This document shows, in pieces, positions 42,566 to 50,593 of a stretch of DNA of 64,000 nucleotides. The translations under genes and the position numbers were made by a program. The notes beneath the pieces were generated by a model that was not told the origin of the DNA, searched no databases, and saw only the letters and a program-made list of their open reading frames with translations. Numbering within the stretch: the stretch's first letter is position 1; the number at the start of each line of letters is the position of its first letter. The DNA comes from CAWFPR01 sp963817635 (GTDB lineage Bacteria; Acidobacteriota; Vicinamibacteria; Vicinamibacterales; 2-12-FULL-66-21), in NCBI GenBank assembly GCA_963817635.1, contig CAWFPR010000032.1, forward strand, positions 209,756 through 273,755, in the 5' to 3' direction.

Positions 42566-43064
42566 CCTCGGCGGAGCGTTCCTCATGGCGCCGGACGCCT
42601 TCGTCGACCGCGTAGTCCAGGGTGTACGCCTTGACCCTGGCCTCCGTGTCGCTCCAGGCTTCCTGTGCGCGGGGATAAGGAGTGTCCGCCGTCATGGTGA
42701 GCACCCGTCCCGCGGCGGCAATGTCGGCCAGCAGGCGCTCCACGGCCCCGGCGACCTCCCCGGCGGAACGCACGACCCGCGTCCCGGCTGAGTAGATGTA
42801 TTCCGTGGCGCTCACCTCCGGCTGGGTCCACGTGAACCTGTCCACCGAGGTCTTGAAGAGCGCGGCGAGGTCGACGAGCTCGGCGGCCTTGAGCGGCTGC
42901 GTTCCCTGCTCGACTCGCGTGACGGTGGACTGGTGCCACTGGTGGCCACGCTCGCTCATCTGCCGCGCCAGCTCGGCCTGGGAGATGCCCAGCCGTTCGC
43001 GCAGGGCGCGCACGTTCGCGCTGATCCTCTCGTCCGGACTCATGCCCTTCCGCTGCTCTCCCAT
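42534..43064 (-). CDS. XRE-type repressor (lysogeny regulator)
   Basis: 176 aa. The helix-turn-helix is ISANVRALRERLGISQAELARQMSERGHQWHQSTVTRVEQGTQPLKAAELVDLAALFKTS. The C-terminal half (EVAGAVERLLADIAAAGRVLTMTADTPYPRAQEAW) is helical with no peptidase motif, so it is not a LexA/CI self-cleaving type. It is divergent from the excisionase-like gene and co-directional with integrase, the typical immunity repressor place. Confidence 0.82.
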   Translation of the reverse strand: MGEQRKGMSPDERISANVRALRERLGISQAELARQMSERGHQWHQSTVTRVEQGTQPLKAAELVDLAALFKTSVDRFTWTQPEVSATEYIYSAGTRVVRSAGEVAGAVERLLADIAAAGRVLTMTADTPYPRAQEAWSDTEARVKAYTLDYAVDEGVRRHEERSAEDADEKTGEPD

Positions 43065-43181
43065 GAGCAGTAACCGTATAGCAGCCGGTTTTGATTGGCA
43101 ATGATGGGTTGCGATGAAAACGCAAGGTGTTATACGGTGTCATGCGTACCTGCGATTAGCCTTGGCCTGAGAGGAGCCGCC
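43065..43181. promoter_or_regulatory. Divergent control region of the lysogeny module
   Basis: Mirror-image words ACCGTATA (43073-43080) and TATACGGT (43131-43138) can serve as -10 elements for the repressor (-) and the excisionase-like gene (+). Between them TTGCG-atgaaaa-CGCAA (43109-43125) is a candidate operator. It is the most AT-rich stretch in the phage block. Confidence 0.6.
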
Positions 43182-43412
43182 ATGACCGAGACCGAGCACC
43201 CGGTCGGCGCGAGCGACGACGAAGACCTGCTCACCATGAAAGAGGCTGCCGCGATGGCCAGGATGACGGTGGACACCCTTCGCTACCGCCTGCACCGCGG
43301 GACCGGCCCGGAGGGCTTCCGGATGGGCAAGAAGCGCGTCTTCCGCAGAGGCAAGGTCCGTGCCTGGATCAAGGCCATCGAGGACTCCCAGGCCGAGCAG
43401 GGCGCAGCATGA
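43182..43412 (+). CDS. Excisionase-like MerR/HTH_17 DNA-binding protein
   Basis: 76 aa. DLLTMKEAAAMARMTVDTLRYRLHRGTGPEGFRMGKKRVFRRGKVRAWIKAIEDSQ is a winged-helix domain of the excisionase/HTH_17 type. ATG 43182 was chosen for GAGGAG upstream and the match length. It probably directs excision with the integrase or starts early transcription. Stop overlaps next ATG (ATGA). Confidence 0.82.
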   Translation: MTETEHPVGASDDEDLLTMKEAAAMARMTVDTLRYRLHRGTGPEGFRMGKKRVFRRGKVRAWIKAIEDSQAEQGAA

Positions 43413-44194
43413 CCGGGACACCCGAAGCTGAGGCTCCCGAGGAGACCACGCTCTACCGCATCTGGGGCGAGGCTGACCTGCTCCTCTATATCGGGATCAG
43501 CAAGGACTTCGGGCAGCGGTGGAAGCAGCACGCCAAACTCCAGCCGTGGTGGCCGGAGAAACGGCGACTGACAGCCGACAAGTTGTATCCGTCGCGACCC
43601 GAGGCCGAGGCCGCCGAAGAAGCGGCCATCAAGGCGGAGAGGCCGAAGTACAACAAGAAGCATCTCGTGCCGGCGGCGCGCAAGCCCCGCAGGTCGGCCG
43701 TCAAGCCTGCCGTGGTCCCGGAGCCGTCCGCCATCCTGGCCGAGACGGCAGAACCGCGCCGGGAGGAAGTGCCGTACCCGTACCGCTTGCTGAGTTTCAG
43801 GCTCTCTGAACCCGATATGGGCGATGTCGATTTCAGCACGCCTGAGGGCAGGCTCCGCGCGGCCGAGGTGCTCGGCGGCTATGAGAAACGGGCGTTGAGG
43901 ATCCGGTCCACGCTGGAGAAGCAGGCGGCGGAGATGCGGGAGATGGAGGATGACCGCGACTTGCAGTGGGCCGCCCCGGCGATCAGGAAGATCCGGCGGA
44001 ATTGCGCGGTTCTCCTCGGCGATGGGTCGAGCCTCGCCGCGACGGCGGGAGACCTGAACGCGGGGGCCATCCTGCGCGAGACGGCGAGGCTGTCGCGGAA
44101 ACTCGGCGAGGCAGTGGGCGCTTACGCCGGGAGCCTTGAGGCGGCCGATGCGCTCATCGAGGACGAGGCCCTGTCAACTCGGGTCGCCGCATGA
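43409..44194 (+). CDS. GIY-YIG domain protein with long C-terminal helical part
   Basis: 261 aa. The N-terminal domain reads TTLYRIWGEADLLLYIGISKDFGQRWKQHAK (GIY-YIG variant: LYRI...LYIGIS, with Arg and His), then EEAAIKAERPKYN, where the metal Glu lies. A basic Pro/Lys linker (about 88-110) leads to a helical C-terminus (AAEVLGGYEKRALRIRSTLEKQAAEMREMEDDRD). A nuclease role, for example DNA processing, is likely. Coupled to its neighbours at both ends. Confidence 0.72.
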   Translation: MTGTPEAEAPEETTLYRIWGEADLLLYIGISKDFGQRWKQHAKLQPWWPEKRRLTADKLYPSRPEAEAAEEAAIKAERPKYNKKHLVPAARKPRRSAVKPAVVPEPSAILAETAEPRREEVPYPYRLLSFRLSEPDMGDVDFSTPEGRLRAAEVLGGYEKRALRIRSTLEKQAAEMREMEDDRDLQWAAPAIRKIRRNCAVLLGDGSSLAATAGDLNAGAILRETARLSRKLGEAVGAYAGSLEAADALIEDEALSTRVAA

Positions 44195-44520
44195 CCGCCA
44201 CCCGTCCGCGGCCGGTGTTCCCCCGCCCCCGCGGTATGCATGACCTGCCGCAGTTCTCCCGCCGCCCGTCCGCCGCCCAGCCCCGCCCGTCCCGTCCGCG
44301 GTCCCGGGGTGGTGCGTGCCCGAAGTGCCGCCGCCCGGTGATGCCGTGCCCGGACGGAGCGTCGTGCACGTTCGGGGGGTTCCTGCACGCCCGTGACGAC
44401 GGTGGTCCCGGGGGTGCCGGTCATGCGTGCCCGAACGGGAGCAACGTAACGACCGCCTCGGACCTGTTCGACCCGCATTCCGGGGCGAGTACGGGGAACG
44501 TGCCGGGAGGGCGGAGGTGA
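44191..44520 (+). CDS. Basic proline-rich phage protein with cysteine pairs
   Basis: 109 aa, overlapping the GIY-YIG stop (ATGA). Pro/Arg-rich (RPRPVFPRPRG...RPSRPRSRGGACPKCRRPVMPCPDGASC), with CxxC, further Cys residues and a Gly/Asn-rich tail. A zinc-binding, nucleic-acid-binding role is conceivable. Codon pattern is less phage-like and it may be partly frameshifted. Confidence 0.45.
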   Translation: MTATRPRPVFPRPRGMHDLPQFSRRPSAAQPRPSRPRSRGGACPKCRRPVMPCPDGASCTFGGFLHARDDGGPGGAGHACPNGSNVTTASDLFDPHSGASTGNVPGGRR

Positions 44521-44565
44521 GCGGGCCGTGCCCGGGAAGCGCGCACCGGGCAGACGGGCGGAAGC

Positions 44566-45421
44566 GTGATGCGACTCGATCAGCGACAGCCTGGAAGTCC
44601 TGGCCGCAGCCGGCCGACGGCGAGACGCGGCTGCGCCTCACCGCCGATCCGGACCGGACGATGTCACGTCAAGGTCGCCAAGGCGATCGAGACGGCAGCG
44701 CGGAAAGCTGGGACCGGAAGGCCGGAGGCGGCACGTTGTGGTGCTAGCGGCCGACGCGGCCGAGATCGTCGCGGCGCCATGGCCGGACGCCGGGTCGGTG
44801 ACGAGCAGAGACGGTTCAGCACGTTCGTTGGATCGCCTGCGGAAGTGGTCGCGACGCTGATCGGATGCCGCCGCGCTCGAGCCTGTGGCACGAGGTGCTC
44901 GAGCCGTCAGCGGGGCGCGGGGCCACGTCAGCCGCGACCGGCGTCGCTGCTCTCGTACTGCTGGGCCGTTGACCTGCATCCGCGAGCGGCGACGGGTCCG
45001 CCGCATGCCGTGGTCTGTCCGCGGCCTCTGGTCTACGGCTGGCGCCGGAGCGTCACCGTTGCCGACTTCCTGGCGGTCGAGCCGCGGCTGCCGATGACCG
45101 GGTGCATCATGAACCCGCCGTTCGCGAAGGCGTGCCGACGTGGCGCATGTCGCTCACGCGCTGCGGTTCCTGCCGGCCCGGCGGCCTGCTCGTGTCGGCT
45201 GATGCCGGCGAGCGCCGTCACGCGCCAGAACCGGGCTACGATGGCGCTGCGCCGCGTGGCCGAGGAGCTCGGGGTTCAGCTGTCGAGGACCTCCGGCCGG
45301 GGCGTTCCGGGAGTCCGGGACCGACGCCGCAGACGCGATCATGGCTTGCATCAGCGTCGCCGGCCGCTGGCACCCGGGCAGGCGCGACGAGACCGTCCTG
45401 ACCCCCACAGACCCCCGCTAG
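44566..45421 (+). pseudogene. Broken DNA adenine methyltransferase
   Basis: Pieces of one methyltransferase lie in different frames. PAEVVATLIG comes first, then the SAM motif VLEPSAGRG (44895-44921), the catalytic NPPFA (45112-45126), and a C-terminal end ESGTDAADAIMACISVAGRWHPGRRDETVLTPTDPR up to TAG 45421. At least three frame changes occur within 850 bases, more than sequencing noise elsewhere, so it may be decayed. It would have methylated adenine for anti-restriction. Confidence 0.6.
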
Positions 45422-45437
45422 CCGTAGAGCTAGCGGG
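45414..45437. terminator. Hairpin after the methyltransferase remnant
   Basis: CCCGCTAGC (45414-45422) pairs with GCTAGCGGG (45429-45437) around a 6-base loop. The TAG stop codon of the methyltransferase lies inside the left arm. No T-run. Confidence 0.6.
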
Positions 45438-45500
45438 TCGCAAGACCGGCCGGGCGCAGGGCTCGTGCCGGAACCCCCTTAGAAAGGGATGTAGCAACCA

Positions 45501-46275
45501 ATGTCTATCCGTAAGAGGGTCTTCGCCGCTGTGGCGACGCTGACCCTGGCAGGTTCTCTCGCCGCGGTCGCAGGGACCGCGGGAGCGGCCACCCCGTCAT
45601 GCGGGCCCGCGTGCGTCGACATCTTCTCCTGGCAGTTCGGGACGTTCCATCACCCGAACTTCGTCCTCGACGTGAAGCAGCGGTCGGCGAGGGCCGGTCA
45701 GCCGATCATCCTGTTCCGCACGTCCAACGGCGACCCGGCGGAGGATTTCTCCGCGGAGTTCGACGGCACCACGAGCGAGTTTTACGCGGCGGGCCTGGTG
45801 TCGCCGCAGGTGGCGCTGCACTACGGCTGCGACTCGTCGGCGATCGTGAGCAACGGCAACCAGATCAAGTGCGCGCCGGGTTCGGCGGACACGGCGGCGT
45901 TCGAGATCGAGTACGCGCCGTACGGCGCGAACAGCGGCCTGTGCGTGGGCCTGGCGTCGACCGCGTTCCAGGATGAGAAGGTCACCCTGCAGGGGTGCGG
46001 GGAGACTTCCCGCACGGTGTGGATCGTGGACACCAACGACCAGACGACCATCACCGCGGCCGGGGTCCCGCTGATAAACGGAAGCGATCTCAACTTCTCG
46101 CATCCGTACGTCCTGACCTACCCGGGTTCCGGGTACCCGACGGACCTGCCGCGCCCGCAGCTGAAGGTTGACCGGCTGACCGGGCTCCACGCAGCCGGGC
46201 GGGATCTTCCCGGTGCTGGGCACGATCAACAGTAACCAGCTGTGGTCGGCTGACTTCGGCGTCCTGCCGTGGTAG
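45501..46275 (+). CDS. Secreted protein, lysogenic 'moron' candidate, frameshifted near the end
   Basis: About 257 aa. Sec signal: KRVFAAVATLTLAGSLAAVAGTAGAA. The body (VDIFSWQFGTFHHPNFVLDVKQRSARAGQPIILFRTSNGDPAEDF, then LCVGLASTAFQDEKVTLQGCG) resembles a ricin-type beta-trefoil with Q/W strands. A one-base loss near 46,185 breaks the end; joined, it finishes SNQLWSADFGVLPW at 46275. It has its own upstream gap and downstream terminator. Found in a phage, it may change the lysogen's surface or environment. Confidence 0.65.
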
Positions 46276-46391
46276 CCGGCTAGCCGTGGCGCGGTGCGGG
46301 CAGCCGCAGCGAAGCACGGCGGCGAGGGGCCCGGCTGTCCGGGTCCTGAAGGTCAGCGTCGCCGCCGTCACCGCGCCAGGAACGCCGAAAA

Positions 46392-46435
46392 AGCCCGCCC
46401 TGGCCCCCACCGGAAACGGCGGGCCAGGGCGGGCT
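46392..46435. terminator. Strong hairpin terminator
   Basis: A perfect 15-bp GC-rich stem (46392-46406 and 46421-46435) with a 14-base loop, preceded by AAAAA. It isolates the secreted-protein gene from the next regulator. Confidence 0.85.
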
Positions 46436-46500
46436 AGGCAACACAGATCACCACATAAGTCCCGGTCAGAAGGCCGGGGACCATGAAGGCAGGGTAACGC

Positions 46501-46767
46501 ATGACGGACTACACCGAACGGTTCAGTGCCGAACTGGGGGCGAGGCTGCGGCGGGCCCGCGAGAGCCGCGGAATGTCGCTGGCCGACGTGCAGAAAGCGT
46601 CAGGCGGCCGGTGGGCGGCCCAGGCGCTGCGGACCTACGAGGTAGCCGAACGGGGCCTGAAGGTGGAGGAGTTCGAGGCGCTGGCCCGGTTCTACGGGCT
46701 CGATCCGGGCCAGCTGGCAGACGGGGCGTCGAGGGCAGCGATGATGCCCGCGACGACAGCAGCCTGA
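46501..46767 (+). CDS. XRE-type DNA-binding protein
   Basis: 88 aa. FSAELGARLRRARESRGMSLADVQKASGGRWAAQALRTYEVAERGLKVEEFEALARFYGLDPGQL is a lambda-repressor-like fold; the form 'WxAxALRxYExxxRxxxVxxLxxLAxFY' is frequent in actinobacteria. It lies between two terminators with the next secreted protein and may regulate that gene. Confidence 0.78.
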   Translation: MTDYTERFSAELGARLRRARESRGMSLADVQKASGGRWAAQALRTYEVAERGLKVEEFEALARFYGLDPGQLADGASRAAMMPATTAA

Positions 46768-46794
46768 CTAATACCAACTGAAGGAGTAACCGAT

Positions 46795-47424
46795 ATGAGA
46801 GCACGCATAGCAATCGCAATCGCCGCGGCGGCTGCCGGTGTCGCGGTGTCAGCCGGGGCTGCCAGTGCCAGCGTCCTGCCGCCCGTCCCGGTCCGGTTCG
46901 CGGCGGCCAGCGCGACCGCCGTAACGCTGATCATGAACGACCCGGATTCCGGTCACGGCACCCCGCCAGTGTGGGCAACCGACACGATCGTCCGTACCGT
47001 CACCGTCACCAGGGGCGCCCGCGTCCCCGGCACCGGCTGCGGCCTGGCCGCGCCCGCCGGCTGCTGGGTGTACACCGCGACGCTGCACGACACGGGCCGT
47101 TTCGTCACGATCCGCGGGGCGGGGACCCCGAACCAGTCCTGCGCCGGGTGCGCCGGGAAGAAGATCAGGCACCGCGAGACCGGGCAGATGCACGGGACGT
47201 ACACGGTGACGTTCGACGCGTCGTCCCCGTCGCCTAGCGGCCTGCTGGTGCCGTGGGTGCATAACGACCACCATGCTGCGGCGAGCCCGCCGTTCACGTC
47301 GACCAGCTGGGGTGAGTTGTTCTTCCCGGCGGGGACCTCGTTCGGGAACCTGGCTGGCGGGGCGTATTCGTGGACGTACAGGGTGCCGTTCCCGCATCAG
47401 CAGTGGATCGATTCGAGTGACTAA
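46795..47424 (+). CDS. Secreted protein of unknown function, 'moron' candidate
   Basis: 209 aa. Signal peptide: RIAIAIAAAAAGVAVSAGAASA. The mature part has paired cysteines (GTGCGLAAPAGCW, NQSCAGCAGKKI) and reads as an all-beta domain (TDTIVRTVTVTRGARV, GTYTVTFDASSPSPSGLLVPWVHNDHH, WGELFFPAGTSFGNLAGGAYSWTYRV). No enzyme motif. A GAAGGAG site lies upstream, and a strong terminator follows it. Confidence 0.65.
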   Translation: MRARIAIAIAAAAAGVAVSAGAASASVLPPVPVRFAAASATAVTLIMNDPDSGHGTPPVWATDTIVRTVTVTRGARVPGTGCGLAAPAGCWVYTATLHDTGRFVTIRGAGTPNQSCAGCAGKKIRHRETGQMHGTYTVTFDASSPSPSGLLVPWVHNDHHAAASPPFTSTSWGELFFPAGTSFGNLAGGAYSWTYRVPFPHQQWIDSSD

Positions 47425-47479
47425 CGGTGACGGCAATCAGCCGGCGGACGGCAACATCAGCTAGTCCGGGCACGCGAAA

Positions 47480-47517
47480 AGCGGCCCGCCGCCCCCATCG
47501 AGGGGCGGCGGGCCGCT
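47480..47517. terminator. Bidirectional hairpin terminator between convergent operons
   Basis: A perfect 16-bp stem (47480-47495 and 47502-47517) closes a 6-base loop CATCGA, with AAAA on its left. It separates the plus-strand moron genes from the end of the minus-strand late operon. Confidence 0.88.
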
Positions 47518-47532
47518 CGGTCGTTCAAGGGG

Positions 47533-47829
47533 CTACGCGCCTGCGAGGCGCTCCAGGTCGGCGATGAACGCGCCGACCACCCTTGTCACCTCAGCCGTGA
47601 CCCCGGGCCCGGCAGCCTCGACAGCCACCGCGATCTCCGACTTCAGCTGCTCGAGCAGCGGTCCGACCTGGCTCTTGATCTCAGCGCGGACGTCGGCTTC
47701 GATCTTGACCGCTTCGGCCTTCGCGTCACCGAGGAGCTTCTCGAACTCGGCCTTGGCCTCCTGCTCCAGGTGGCCGAACTCAGCGCGGACCTTGGCCTCG
47801 ATAGCGGCGAGAGCGTCGTGGAATGACAT
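47533..47829 (-). CDS. Coiled-coil phage protein
   Basis: 98 aa from ATG 47829 (AAGG upstream). One long amphipathic helix: AAIEAKVRAEFGHLEQEAKAEFEKLLGDAKAEAVKIEADVRAEIKSQVGPLLEQLKSEI, then a short second helix. Last gene of the late operon. Similar helical proteins accompany lysis or tail genes in actinophages; function unknown. Confidence 0.65.
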   Translation of the reverse strand: MSFHDALAAIEAKVRAEFGHLEQEAKAEFEKLLGDAKAEAVKIEADVRAEIKSQVGPLLEQLKSEIAVAVEAAGPGVTAEVTRVVGAFIADLERLAGA

Positions 47830-47888
47830 GGCGGTGCCTTTCGGTTGGGTGGCGCGGACCGGGATGGACCGCAGTGCTGGATGGTGGT

Positions 47889-48728
47889 TCAGAGATTGTG
47901 CGCGGATAGCCACGCCAGCAGGCCAGAAGCGTCCTTGCGGACCCGCCCGGCGAGTTCCTTCAGGAGCGCAGCCGCATCCGGGGACGGCGGCGCGGGCTGC
48001 GGCGGAGGCTGGGTTACCGGCACCGATACCGTGCCGTCGCCCTCCTCGGACAGGAGGCGCTGCAGGGTGTCCCACGAGTAGGCGAACGACCCTCTGGCTC
48101 CCCATCCGGCACCCCACGAGTTGTCAAGCAGGACCAGTTTGCGTTCCGTGTCGATGCCGCGGGCGAGGTACTCGTGGCCGCCGCGGACCTGCGCGGCGGG
48201 GCTGATCGTCACCAGGCCGGAGGAGTCCGGGGTGTCCATGGAGTCGTACCAGTTGGTACCCAGGATGACGGCGTGGCCGCTGCTGATCGCGTCGAGGACG
48301 CTACTGAGGGACAGGCAGTGGGTGTACCCGGAGATCCAGCCGCCGTTCTTCGCCGCCTTGCAGACGGACAGCCCGGTGGACCCGTTGTCCTGAGGTGGGA
48401 ATGGTCCATCGCCATCTATGTCCTCAGCGGCGGAATACAGGCTGAGCGCGAGCGCTTCGTTCACCTCTGCCTGCCTGTCCGCCGGCAGGGACGGCCACAG
48501 GGGATCGGAGCCTAGCGCCCCCGTCTCGGCCTGCCCGGTGCACGAGCCCGTCTGCTGCTGATCCAGGATTGGGATGCGGCGCGTCAGCAAGACATCCTTG
48601 AGCGGCGTGCCGGATCCGCGATAGGGATAGGCCAGCGACCGCGAGTCGTGGTGGACGTGACGGCCGAGCCGCCGGCCGGAGACGGCCTGCTCCTCGATCC
48701 GGTTCCGGTACGTCGTGTAACCGGGCAT
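47889..48728 (-). CDS. Papain-like cysteine protease of the phage lysis region
   Basis: 279 aa, no signal peptide. The oxyanion/nucleophile motif is LDQQQTGSCTGQAE (Gln and Cys63), the catalytic His185 is in RGGHEYLARGID, and Asn203 is in LLDNSWGAGWG: the complete C1 (papain) triad. The C-terminus after a Pro-rich linker (VTQPPPQPAPPSPD) is a helix (AAALLKELAGRVRKDASGLLAWLSAHNL) that may anchor it. It lies beside a lysozyme-like and an amidase gene. A role in cleaving host or virion proteins or peptide crosslinks is inferred. Confidence 0.82.
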   Translation of the reverse strand: MPGYTTYRNRIEEQAVSGRRLGRHVHHDSRSLAYPYRGSGTPLKDVLLTRRIPILDQQQTGSCTGQAETGALGSDPLWPSLPADRQAEVNEALALSLYSAAEDIDGDGPFPPQDNGSTGLSVCKAAKNGGWISGYTHCLSLSSVLDAISSGHAVILGTNWYDSMDTPDSSGLVTISPAAQVRGGHEYLARGIDTERKLVLLDNSWGAGWGARGSFAYSWDTLQRLLSEEGDGTVSVPVTQPPPQPAPPSPDAAALLKELAGRVRKDASGLLAWLSAHNL

Positions 48729-48746
48729 GGTGGCCTCCGTGTTTCG

Positions 48747-49309
48747 TCATGACTGCCAGTACGCGAGTTTGTCTTCGTCGATGCTGGCGACCTGCGCGAG
48801 CGCCGCGGCTTCCGTCTTCCCCGCCTTGGTGAGCGCGGCGACGGCCACGGCCATCTGCCCGCAGCCCCAGTTCGCCCAGTCGAGCCAGGACCGGCCCGCG
48901 TACCGTTCGGCCTTGTATCCGCCGCCCGCGTACGCCGCCCACGGCGTGAACGTCCGCTTAGCGGACACGTAGATCTCGAACGCCGCCTCAGCGTTGTCGA
49001 GGTAGTCGAGCCAGATTCCACGACGAGGGCGTGACCGGGCCGCGGAAGTAGCCAGGGTGTGCGCTTGTCGTTGATCTGGAGGACCCCGTAGTCGGTGCTG
49101 CCGTCCTTGTTGGCGTGAAAAGCGGTCGCGCTGCCGGAGGACTCCCCGCCGCACAGGGCGAGGATCACCTGGAGCTCCGAGGGCGTCCAGCGGACTCCGC
49201 ACGCATCGGTGACAGGCGGCAGGATCTTGGTCGCGCTGAAGCCGGCCAGGACCAAAGCGGCACTGAGCCGCTTTGGTCCTGGCCTGATGACGAGCGTGCG
49301 GTTGGTCAT
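48747..49309 (-). CDS. Lysozyme-like/transglycosylase endolysin part, frameshifted
   Basis: About 188 aa over two frames (change near 49,020). VRWTPSELQVILALCGGESSGSATAFHANKDGSTDYGVLQIND carries the catalytic Glu in GGESSG and the 'YGxxQIN' motif of the lysozyme superfamily; FTPWAAYAGGGYKAER is the C-terminal SLT-like segment. It should cleave peptidoglycan glycan strands. The ATG 49309 was chosen from a clear GGAGG upstream. A very long hairpin lies inside the coding region (49244-49284). Confidence 0.77.
49244..49284. repeat. Perfect 18-bp inverted repeat inside the lysozyme-like gene
   Basis: Arms 49244-49261 and 49267-49284 are exact complements around a 5-base loop (ACTGA). Coding and structure coincide: the arms encode the region around GPKRLSAALVLAG. 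The hairpin follows the start codon by about 25 bases and could block or time translation. It may also mark a terminator within the transcript. Confidence 0.85.
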
Positions 49310-49335
49310 GGCGGCCTCCTGCGGGTAATGGAAGA

Positions 49336-50190
49336 TCAAGCTGCGGGTTTCAGGAGTCGGGAGGGGAGGCTGTCGGGGCTGAACATCTGGTGCGCGGTCA
49401 GGCGCCCGACCCAGGCCATGAATGCGTCCAGAGGTAGATCCATCTTGGCGCGGTTGCAGATGATGCAGCAGCTAACTACGTTGCCGAGGGCATAGCCGCG
49501 ATCGTTGTCCACACGGTCGATGCCGTTGTAGATGTACGGTCGTGTCGAGTAGCGCGCCAGCGTCGCAGGCGGGCCGCCGCAGTAGAAGCAATCCCGTGAC
49601 GTGAGCCGGGCGAAGTCATCGTCCGATAGTTCCCAGCAGAGTCCCCGGCGGGCAGCCTCGCGTTGATACTGCTTACACAGGGTGTTCCTTGCGACTGCCC
49701 CAGGGGGAAGGCGAGGCGTGCGCACCAGGCAGCCGCAACTCCTCGTCGCGTTCCGGCGAAGTTGGCAGGTAGTGACAATGGTTTCGTTACCGCAGTCACA
49801 CCGGCATCGCCAGCGGGCCCCGCGACCTTTGCTGGCAACACGCTCGAGGACGGTCAACTTGCTGAACTTGTGCCCCGTTAGGTCAATGATGTTGTTGGGA
49901 CTATTCCTCAAGGCGGCGCCCCGGTTCTCATTGCCGAGGCAGCCGCAAGAGAGCCTGATCCGATTATTGCTTCCGACGAGGAGCCTGATCTGAGACACGT
50001 ATTCCTTGCCGCAGTCGCAGATCAGGCGAGCCGACCGGTTTCCGCTCTTGGACTCCGCTCTAGGGATGAGCGGATCAGTGACCACGCCGCGCCCTATGCG
50101 CTGACCCACTTGAACGACCAACTTCCGCCGTTTTTTCTCGGCGGTGCGGTTCCTGACGCGCTTCTTGGCGCCCGTCGTATCCTGATCCAT
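49336..50190 (-). CDS. HNH homing-type endonuclease with repeated CxCG...SCGC zinc modules
   Basis: 284 aa. Two zinc-binding repeats (LICDCGKEYVSQIRLLVGSNNRIRLSCGCLG and WRCRCDCGNETIVTTCQLRRNATRSCGCLV) precede the HNH domain. The HNH domain has CFYCGGPP, GIDRVDNDRGYALGNVVSCCIICNRAKMDLP. Such free-standing endonucleases insert between phage genes, and this one splits the lysozyme and holin-like genes. ATG 50190 follows a GAGG. It cleaves DNA at a specific intronless site. Confidence 0.82.
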   Translation of the reverse strand: MDQDTTGAKKRVRNRTAEKKRRKLVVQVGQRIGRGVVTDPLIPRAESKSGNRSARLICDCGKEYVSQIRLLVGSNNRIRLSCGCLGNENRGAALRNSPNNIIDLTGHKFSKLTVLERVASKGRGARWRCRCDCGNETIVTTCQLRRNATRSCGCLVRTPRLPPGAVARNTLCKQYQREAARRGLCWELSDDDFARLTSRDCFYCGGPPATLARYSTRPYIYNGIDRVDNDRGYALGNVVSCCIICNRAKMDLPLDAFMAWVGRLTAHQMFSPDSLPSRLLKPAA

Positions 50191-50302
50191 GTCGGACCTC
50201 TCACACAGGTTCGGCCGGCCCCGGGGCGGATTCGAGTGTTGACGCACTCCCGCTCGCGGGGTAATTACGTATTCGATTCTACCGGATACGCATCTGGTTT
50301 GC

Positions 50303-50523
50303 TCAGAACGACTCGGGACAGAACGGGCAGTCCCCTGCCACCTGCGGACGCGGCTGCGCGGCGAGATGGGCGGCGAGCGCCACGATACCGCCGGAGCAAG
50401 CCACCGATGCCGGCAGCACAGGTCCGATATCGTCGGCGTCTTGCCGGTGGCGATGGAGAAGACCTCGAACGCGCACGCCAGGGCGACGCCCCACTTCGCG
50501 TTCCGGACCGCTATCTTTCCCAT
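50303..50523 (-). CDS. Small membrane protein, holin candidate, frameshifted
   Basis: About 73 aa over two frames (change near 50,425). The sequence GKIAVRNAKWGVALACAFEVFSIATGKTPTISDI then VLPASVACSGGIVALAAHLAAQPRPQ gives two hydrophobic segments with a short turn. It is placed just downstream of the amidase in the lysis cluster, as a class-II holin would be. The C-terminal CPFCPESF could bind metal. Holin is inferred from position and topology. Confidence 0.55.
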
Positions 50524-50593
50524 GCTGGCCCGCTTTCCCGGGTCGGTTCTTAACCCCCGGCGGGCGCTGGCGGGCGCCTGCCGGGGCATTGGC

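Noticed and set aside
41288..42634. Plus-strand frame opposite the integrase
   Set aside because: Shadow of a complete tyrosine recombinase.
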